In this document: piece by piece, positions 56,688-64,000 of the stretch | Layout: every line of letters begins with the position of its first letter | Numbering within the stretch: position 1 is the first letter of the stretch | NCBI GenBank assembly: GCA_015039365.1 | Contig: WION01000108.1 | Location: 1-64,000, forward strand | Origin: Amanita rubescens | Taxonomy: Eukaryota; Basidiomycota; Agaricomycetes; Agaricales; Amanitaceae | Length of the DNA stretch: 64,000 nt | Direction: 5' to 3' | Program-made: the position numbers and the translations under genes | Notes under the pieces: model-generated | What the model saw: the letters and a program-made list of their open reading frames with translations, nothing else | The model's database searches: none | Told to the model about the DNA's origin: nothing

Positions 56688-59600
56688 ATGCCTGCTGGCC
56701 CGTACAATACACGGACCTCCAACAGTCAGTGGAACCCAGGCTTGCCTGACATGTCGCCCAACAAAGCAAGGTCCAAACTCTTGGATCTAGCTAAGGTAGT
56801 GGATCGTGCGTCATCAAAGCGTCCTTCTGGCGGTTCAACAAGGTACACCGGTGATCCTGAGCCCGGTGATGCGGCCAAGTCGTTGGCACGTCCAAAGCCA
56901 AGGGGAATCTTTAGCAAGAATAAGCCAACAGGTAAGCACCCATAGAGGGTGCCGCTGTCAATACCACTCACTCTCAAGTTCAAGACTTGGCTGGGACTTC
57001 GAGTCAAAATACTATCCAGCTTGAGGTCAACGCCGATGGCGACATACAGATGGCTGACCCCAACGACTCAAATGAAAGCAGTTTGAAGACTCCAAGTCGC
57101 TTGGGGTCCAATCTGCAAGTGGCACCGCCAGTCCTGGCAGAAATAGATGGCGACTCTGTAGCTATGGAACATGACAACGGTATGTTACTCATGATGATAT
57201 GCCTTCAATGATGAAATTGCTTACTAGAACTTAGACTTGGATGGTACTGGTGTGGCGGCTCGTCCAACTGAACAACGGGCCAAATTGGGGCGGCTTAGAC
57301 GAGCTTCAAGTGTGGAAGTAACGGGGACAAGCCTGAAACGGAAGCCTATTGCGGATTTAAATGGGTATGTTGCACTGCCCTGATGATTGAATGAGTCATA
57401 TTGAACGTCGGGTGTAATCTCCCATGTGCTGCCATGTCACGCTCCCAGATGTACCTTGTTCGCATACCCTTCATACATGCACCAAGGCGATCAGGAAAGA
57501 AGCCAAACTCCACTCCTCATCAATCCAATCGCGGGTCCTCCATCACATCCGGCGGAGTATACGATGACTGGCGTGACCGTGTGAATGTAAAGCAAAGCTC
57601 TGTGCCGCAGGGATCAAAGTCAACCGCCAGTAGCAATACCGTGGCTGCTCCCAGTCATCTTGATGGTAATGCATAGCTGGTTCTAGTACTTGTTTAGGCT
57701 CTGACACGAATAATAGGTATAAGTGTCAGAGAACGCGGCTTAGATGACGATGAGGACCTTAATTCTTTGGCAGTAGTACCCCAAGGTCCCAAACCCTTGA
57801 CTCAGTCATTGAGCAATGTCACTGGCCAGAATGGTAAGAGGATGTTCTCCCATCGTTGAAGTTGAATCTGAGCGAGTTTTGACCATTCTCTTGAAGATGC
57901 TGATGCATCGACCGATGGTAACCCAGTGTCCAGTGATGCTTTAGGCCATGGGTTCATTGTTTCAGAATCAAACGGCCACCAAAAATCTGTACGTCTAGCT
58001 GCATGGCCTTTATGTTTAATCTAACCATTCTGAAAGCCGCCGTCTTCAACTGCATCGCAACAAACGCGCAGCAAATCTAGTAAGCCCCATAGTGAGCGCC
58101 ATGGCTCAGGCACGGGTTATGAAGAATGCAACAATACGTCGAAGCACCCAGTAGGGCATGGTAAAGGGCGCCAATATGATGTTGATGGTGGGTCAGAGGG
58201 TGGCATGAATCAGGAACACCAGCAGGGCGGTGATGAGGGGGTTGAACCAGCTGAAGGTGAGATGCCTTTGCGCAGCGTTGCGGCTTGTGTCGTTCATAGG
58301 ACTCGTATAAGGTCCAAAAGACAGTAATTCCCAACAAACGCGCAGTAGATCTAGTAAGCGCTCTAATGAACGCCGTGGCTCAGACACGGATTACGAAGAA
58401 TGCAGCAATACGTCGAAGCAGCCGGTAGAGCGCGGTAAAGGGCATCAATATGCTTGGGTAGATGTCGATGATGGTGGCTCGGAAGGTAGCATGAATCGGG
58501 AACACCAGCAGGGTGGTGATGAGGGGGTTGAACTGACTGAAGGTGAGATACCTTTGAGCAGCGTTGCAGCTTGTGTCACTCATCGGAGTCGTATAAGGTC
58601 CAAAGAGCAGCAATACCAATAGCAAGCCTGGACCATCCAGCAGCGGTGCCTCTCTGTCACAGCCTGAGGGCAGTGACCCTGAGAGCAGTGGGCCGCCCTT
58701 TCCTCCTTTGGCTCAGCGACGGAGTCCAAGACCGATACCTTCAGCTGTCTGGAGCTCCCAGCCAGGGCATCTTCAGTCTATGGCGCAGGCCTCAATGCCG
58801 GTGGGGCAGCTTGGCAAACGAATGAAGGCCTTTGTAGGGCGGAACAGGCCGGGGAATGGCAGAGCAGCTAAGGGACTAGCCAGAAATCAACAGGTGAGTC
58901 GTCCCATCGCCAACTTTTGATGCTTTTATTCAAACCAATCGTACAGAGAAATTCGGCAGCATCTGGTGGGCCAGAATCTCAGGTCACACATCCTGGTGCT
59001 GGCTCTCGTGCTGGTTCTGTGCAGCTGGATGGTACTGCCAATGATGTGGAAGACCTGGAAGAGGCAAACATAGTGCGACGGAGATTTAAGGTCCTGGATC
59101 TCCCACTTTCTGCAGAAGGCTTGAAGCGATGGAACGCAGTTATGGTACCCCGTTGGATGGACTATGTATTCTCTGTGTCTGAGAACCCATGGCAACCAGG
59201 TGATCTTGTATCCGATGCACAAGGGGCTTGGGACGCCACATTCTCCGGGGTTGACCATCAGGTGGGGGAAGCTGATGACCCCGTGTATTACTTGGTAAAT
59301 AAAGTGACCTACTGTTTGAATTTGGTTTGACCTTTGAGCCCTTGACAGCTCCGACAACGCATCTACGAGTTCCGTGGTCGCATTGCTGATCGAGCAGAGC
59401 GTGCAGTTGAGACCTATTTTGATTTGTTTCATGAGGACAGCCAGGGCCCAGAGATCAGGGCAGAGTACGTTGAATGGGCCCTTCCCAGGGACAAGGTAGA
59501 GAAGGACAGATTTGGAAGCATTGCTGTTGTACACCGCCCAAAATTTGTACCGTTCTTGTGGAAACGCTCCCCAGATGACGAGGTGGGTGAATTGTCTGTT

Positions 59601-60115
59601 GCCTGCGCTGCGGCTTCTTATGTTTGATGGGGCAACCCTGAAGGGTGTTGGTGGAGAAGGCCCTTTTCAGCACCAAATCATTCTTGACACATTTGCATTT
59701 TTCCTAGAGGCGGTTGACCACCTACCGCCAGCGTCTCGTCAAACAACTAAGGGCCATTTTCCTCGTGCTGCTCTTGCTTTAGCAGCAGCAGCAGTAAGGT
59801 TTAATGTTGCATGGGATCTGCTGTGTAACTGACCCTTGTACCTCCACTCAGGTTGAACGTGCCCTTGGTCTATGGCGGACTGGCCGATATACACCTTTGT
59901 CAAAGACAAGATCAAGGTTTGACCAAAGATTATGGGGCTTTCACACAGCAGAGTACATGAGATCTATTGACAAGCTGTCCGATGATAACTGGCAGAAAAT
60001 TCTAAAGGAGGCACGATCATTCAAATTCATTTATACATCGGCTGACCATTATACCAAAAATTATGTTGATTGCACACTTCGTGGGGAAAGTTCAGGTCGT
60101 GCTACATGCTACTGA
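56688..60115 (+). CDS. Fungal protein of unknown function (possibly DUF6532-like)
   Basis: Multi-exon gene. ATG 56,688 opens a low-complexity N-terminal half (SPNKARSKLLDLAKVVDRAS; GSNLQVAPPVLAEIDGDSVA) spread over many short exons. A conserved-looking C-terminal domain follows from about 58,940: RRRFKVLDLPLSAEGLKRWN, RQRIYEFRGRIADRAERAVE, FVPFLWKRSPDDE, then after a 62-bp intron GPFQHQIILDTFAFFLEAVD, ALALAAAAVERALGLWRTGR and SDDNWQKILKEARSF, ending at TGA 60,113-60,115. All C-terminal splices keep frame. The pattern ALxLxxxAVxRALxxWxxG followed by W-KxLxEAR is shared with the next gene to the right. I recall similar text in basidiomycete DUF6532 proteins but cannot confirm it. N-terminal exon boundaries are uncertain. 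Confidence 0.55.
58058..58612 (+). repeat. 274-bp tandem duplication inside the gene
   Basis: Two adjacent copies start with CAACAAACGCGCAG at 58,058 and 58,332 and run through the same blocks (GAACACCAGCAGGG(C/T)GGTGA; GTATAAGGTCCAAA). They include coding sequence and what looks like a splice site, so the duplication adds an exon-like module. The copies differ at scattered positions, some in stop-creating places. Confidence 0.85.
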
Positions 60116-60354
60116 CAGATTTTATTGGCCTTATTTCCTACTGAAACCTTTTTTCATCTGTTTTTGAGGTAGAGTATTAGAGCATCATAATAATAATCAC
60201 AAGCGGTTACCGCACATTTACTAATAACTCCGCCCAGTTTGGCAGCACAACGTAGGCTCACCGTGTTGCTATTACTACTATGATAATCTCATATTGACAC
60301 ATGCTACCAATCACACACTATGTTGCACGGAAATGGACAATGACCTCCCAAATG

Positions 60355-60600
60355 CCCAATTCACGCGAGATCACGCGTGATCTCCAGTGTTCATCATGAT
60401 CCACGATGATCTAGAGTAATCACCCATGATCACTCATGTTCACCGGATGATCATATTTATTCTATCCAAACTCCCTTTCGTGTTCACTTCGTGAACTGTG
60501 ACAATTGTCCGAGACACTCTGATTTCAATCAAAAACGATATGAGAACGATCATCCTCGATCATCCGTCATCATCAATGATCACTCCTACAAACAAACAAG
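60355..60600. repeat. TGATCA-rich short-motif repeat, second tract
   Basis: Dense ATGATC, GTGATC and ATGATCATC words, as at 18,100-18,420. It sits between the two unknown-function genes and may cover the 5' region of the second one. Confidence 0.6.
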
Positions 60601-60670
60601 TAATCTCAACTTACCTTCAACGCCATCCTTCGTGATCACTCCCTTTGCAGCCTCAAAAGTTCAGTCCCTG

Positions 60671-62084
60671 ATGTACCGGACCGGAGCGGCTTTGGCGGAC
60701 GCCCCTGACGGTTCCGTGCCTAACGGTCCAAGCAAAAGAAGAACATCAGCTGCAGCAAGTCAAAGCCCAAGAAGTCCAGGATCACCAAGGCAGAGTGGAA
60801 CGCTGTGGTCGCAAACAGGGGCAAAGCTGGGACTGCAGAAGAGATCACTGATGACAGTCCCATGTTCCGGTACGGTGGAGTGGTCCCGGACGGAGAGACA
60901 GATGCTGTGGAAGCAAAGGGGATTCAAGCAGGTAAGAAGCATGCAGGAAAAGCTTCAACAGGCGCATACGTTGAGTTCGGAATCATTAATCTGACACTGA
61001 ATTGACTTGATACTAGGCTATGGTCAAAGACTCAAAATTGAAGAAAAAACAGTTGAATCGAGCAAGAACGCAAAGAATGGCGCGAAGAAATGGAAGCTTA
61101 TCCATCTTCCTGACTCTCCTGAATCCGAATATCCATATTCCAGTCATGTTGTACCTCTCGCGCGCAAGAAAACCGGAACGCTTGAACCTTGGGAAATGAT
61201 AAGCGTGGATGATTTGCAGGTTATTGTTGACCAAGTCTACCCAGAGAAATGGTATAAAGTTGAGACGAATAATGTCTGGTTCGGACTGGTACGGTATTCC
61301 TACCTTTTATTTCAACCTTTGCTACTAATATACATCCTAGACGAAGATGCGCCTTGAAGGTTGGCGTAATGGATTTGCAGGTGCCACTTTTAAAGGGATC
61401 GCCGATCTTATTAAAACTGATCGCAATCTCACCACCCAACAAGCGATTTCCAGAGATGGCCCATCTCTGCTGTGTTCCAATCACCGTCACTACACATATG
61501 ACCTACTACACATGGGGTAATTGGAGTGAAGACGATTCGAAGCGAAAGGTACGTGTTTGAACTCAGGGGAATGTCTCTGACATTTACGACGACTCAGGGC
61601 TTTGGTCTTGGTTCACTGGTCCTCTACACCTTTGCAAACGCCCATCTCGCCTACCTTGGAAACGACATTGACATCGTGAACGAGAAACCAATCGGCGCTC
61701 TACTCTTGTCGATGCAAGCGGTATGATTCTGGTGACTTTTTGGACAACACTCACTGTACACGTCAGGTTGGACGGGCTCTTGAATCCTGGAAGTCCGGCG
61801 TTCGGTCCGACCCAAAGGATCTTGACGAATTCTCAAAGGACAAGTATGGTGACAAATACGAGCTCAGCGGAAAGGGTAAGGCCACGAAACGCATCCGCCG
61901 GGCCACATTATTCGTCAAGACGCTCCAGCAAATGAAGAATGAAGACTGGAAATATCTCATCAAGGAAGCGCGTGAGTGGATTGACAAGACGAGAGTCCGA
62001 GCCACGTCCACCGCTTCTGCCTCAACACTCGTCGAGGAAACCGTCTTCGAAGATGCCACAGAAGACTTCGTCATGGCCCTCTGA
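60671..62084 (+). CDS. Second member of the same unknown family, integrity unclear
   Basis: Readable parts: KSRITKAEWNAVVANRGKAG, DLQVIVDQVYPEKWYKVETN, TKMRLEGWRNGFA, TWGNWSEDDSKRK, GLGSLVLYTFANAHLAYLGN, GALLLSMQAVGRALESWKSG and LFVKTLQQMKNEDWKYLIKE, ending at TGA 62,082-62,084. The C-terminal motif pair (Ala-Leu-rich helix with Val-x-Arg-Ala-Leu-x-x-Trp, then Trp-x-Leu-Glu-Ala-Arg) matches the preceding gene. Two places look broken: ATG 60,671 is out of frame with the KSRITKAEWN segment, and around 61,508 (CACATGGGG) the frame changes by one before TWGNWSEDD. Unrecognised introns could explain one or both. Confidence 0.4.
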
Positions 62085-62854
62085 GCTCGCTAGCGTACGA
62101 TTCCAACTTCATCTATGTGTTGAGAACTAACAATGTCCGACAACTAATAGTTTACCCCGCAATCACTCTCGTTTTCAAGTTTTTTAATGTTGGAATGTCT
62201 TGCACTCAAGTGTATTTACGGCGCCGCTCTCTTCCGGAAATGCTGACCATTCTATAGATCCATGTCTCACATCAAATATCAATCGCTTTCAAGTTTTCGT
62301 TGTCAAATCGCGCACTGCCACCATTCAAGATATCCTCGCTATTGTTCGCTATTGTTCGCGCTCGTCCGCGCCCATCGCTACAAGCCCTCGTCTACGGTCT
62401 GTCATTACTTGCTGTCGTTCACAAGTCGTTCAGTCTCATTCGCACCCATCACTACATGTTTCTCGCCTGTCGTTTCTCGTTATTTACTGGGTTGAACACA
62501 AGAACTTCGAACTTGTATCTATAAGTATATCTCCAGCACCGGAAAACGTGAGTACGATTCTGTTTGGTTCAACCAACGCAAGAAATAATCTCATTTAGGA
62601 CTTTCCTCCTACCATCGCCACCACCACCCCAATCGTTCGGAGACAGCACGTACAAAATGTGAGGTAGGGTTCTATTTGTCCACCGACTGCGAGAATTGAC
62701 CAGCACTCAGCGCTTTACTCATAGTACAAGAACCACAATCGTTCACAGTAGCCACCTCATACAAATGTGAGTACAGTTTCTGTGCACTTCACTGACCGCG
62801 AGAACTGAGCATCACTTAGTATTTGACTTCAACTTACACTACTATCCGTTCGCA
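62085..62854. other. Intergenic stretch with splice-like motifs
   Basis: No domain is recognised. Repeated modules of the form ACAATCGTTC(A/G)...ACAAA(A)TGTGAG...ACTTAG (62,620-62,820) look like duplicated donor/acceptor pairs in a 5' untranslated region, but no coding exon is convincing. Confidence 0.3.
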
Positions 62855-63036
62855 ATGTCGTTCAACACTGAAACCGAAAGGTAATTATTTGGCTCGACTG
62901 CCTGATCATTGATGTTCTTATAGCTTCAGATGCGGAACACGTGTTCTGGAAAGAGGGTGGATGGTGGAGAAAGGCAAGGGTTCATTGGTGCGTACTGTAT
63001 TTCTTACATTTGCCTCGTCGTATTGATAGAACTTAG
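62855..63036 (+). pseudogene. Possible 5' end of a gene cut off by the mobile element
   Basis: ATG 62,855 gives MSFNTETE, a 42-bp intron (GTAATT...TTATAG), then FRCGTRVLERGWMVEKGKGS before a GTGCGT donor at about 62,989. The inverted-repeat element begins about 45 bp later, inside the putative intron. Too short to identify; it may be chance. Confidence 0.2.
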
Positions 63037-64000
63037 CCAGTACTTTACCCTCCCCCACGCTTACTGGCAGGATCCTGGCTGACTCCATGGAATCCACACG
63101 GATTCCACACGGATTCCACATGGATTCCTTGCAAAAAGGAAATTTCTGTGGAAATTCTACCAGGATTCCATGGAGTCCATGTGGATTCCATGCTCAGTCC
63201 AGGCACATTCCTGGCAACAGGCAAAAACATGATTTACACCTGAATTCCTGGTAGACTGTCTGGATTCCATGGAGTCCACATGGATTCCACATGGATTCCA
63301 TGCAGCAATATATGCATTAAAAAATATGGAAAAAATTCCAAAAAATATAGAAAATTCATAAGATCAAACCTATATAAGATTTATTATCTTAGGACATGCA
63401 TAGAGTCCAAATACCAAGATAGTCCTTGGATCAGTATCAGCTAACCATACAAAAGCCACAGACTATTGCTATATGACATTTTGCCATCTATGACTGGCAG
63501 TTGGAGTGTGGCAGTGGTTGCTGATGACCTGACATAACATTGCAGAGCCTCAGAGGTCATGAATAGATGTGAGAAGGTTGTCATGAGGGTTCTGTAATCA
63601 TGTGGGGGGCTTTGAAATTTGGAGATGAATATCTGGAGATACATTGGTGAGCAGTTGTTAGCAGATATTGACAGCTAGTGATCAATGGTGGCTGATATGC
63701 CAGCAATTCAAGTTATCAATATGGTCTACCTCATTACCATCACAAGGAACCACTTGCAATCACCTGCCACCTCCCTCTCACACCTACCAGCTTATGCATA
63801 CCTCCAGCAACCACATCTGTTAGCTGAAAAGGCTGGGCATCTAAGCAGACTTTAAGGATCTCAGTTATCAGTAGTACAGAAATGACCTACTGGATGACCA
63901 TCAGCTAACACAGCAAAAGTCTGATTGCATCTGATTCTGTCTGACACACTGATTGTCTGACTGCCTAATCATCTGAGATACACTGCTCCATAACTTGTCT
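63037..64000. mobile_element. Inverted-repeat element, copy 2 (runs off window)
   Basis: Starts CCAGTACTTTACCCTCCCCC, the inverse of the right end of copy 1 (GTAAAGTACTG). Next come quasi-palindromic GGATTCCATGGAGTCC/CACATGGATTCC words (63,080-63,305) in the place where copy 1 has TCCTATAGGA words. Then there is an AAAAATTCCAAAAAATAT tract like the one near 18,840-18,990. At 63,905 the arm TAACACAGCAAAAGTCTGAT is followed by the beginning of the CAGACA-type satellite. No coding content was seen. Confidence 0.6.

Noticed and set aside
1..64000. tRNA or rRNA genes
   Set aside because: I looked for them while reading but found no convincing A/B-box or cloverleaf; a dedicated scan could still find one.

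Overview
The window looks like a nuclear scaffold of a basidiomycete fungus, most likely an agaricomycete. Genes carry many short (about 45-65 bp) GT-AG introns. The marker genes are fungal or basidiomycete-type: a Rua1-type regulator, a Plavaka-type transposase, a TET/JBP-like dioxygenase and a Ty3/Gypsy chromovirus. The species cannot be named from the sequence alone.

Left part (1-18,000): a compact block of eight housekeeping genes on both strands. In order: cytosolic valyl-tRNA synthetase (5' end lies outside the window), a PP2C phosphatase of the Ptc7 type, a Gvp36-like BAR-domain gene whose frame is broken twice, a p24 cargo receptor (minus), a Rua1_C-type regulator, ZPR1, 2-isopropylmalate synthase with two tandem regulatory domains (minus), and cytosolic glutamyl-tRNA synthetase. 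The last two start 70 bp apart, head to head.

Middle (18,000-35,000): no intact host gene. It holds TGATCA-rich repeats, a roughly 2.8-kb non-autonomous element with C/G-rich terminal inverted repeats and a fold-back satellite inside, an LTR-retrotransposon remnant, decayed intron-containing pieces of Nup107 and Brr2 genes, and a Plavaka-type transposase gene with a nonsense codon.

Right part (35,000-64,000): an 8.48-kb Gypsy chromovirus with near-identical LTRs (2 differences seen in 428 bp) and a 5-bp target duplication. It sits inside a minus-strand gene that encodes tandem 25-residue repeats. The retroelement has a canonical -1 slippery heptamer at the gag stop, a third large open frame with a CCHH zinc-knuckle-like motif, and three in-frame TGA codons. 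Further right are an eL14 ribosomal protein pseudogene plus a second exon relic of it, an apparently intact TET/JBP-like 2-oxoglutarate/Fe(II) dioxygenase gene, a decayed DASH subunit Ask1 gene, two neighbouring genes of a fungal family of unknown function, and the start of a second copy of the inverted-repeat element, which runs off the window end.

The contrast is between a conserved gene block and a region where segmental copies of host genes decay among transposons. The strongest leads are the dioxygenase gene, the retroelement's expression strategy and third frame, the duplicated regulatory domain of the leucine-pathway enzyme, and the gene-relic cluster. All splice sites were inferred by eye from GT-AG signals and protein continuity.
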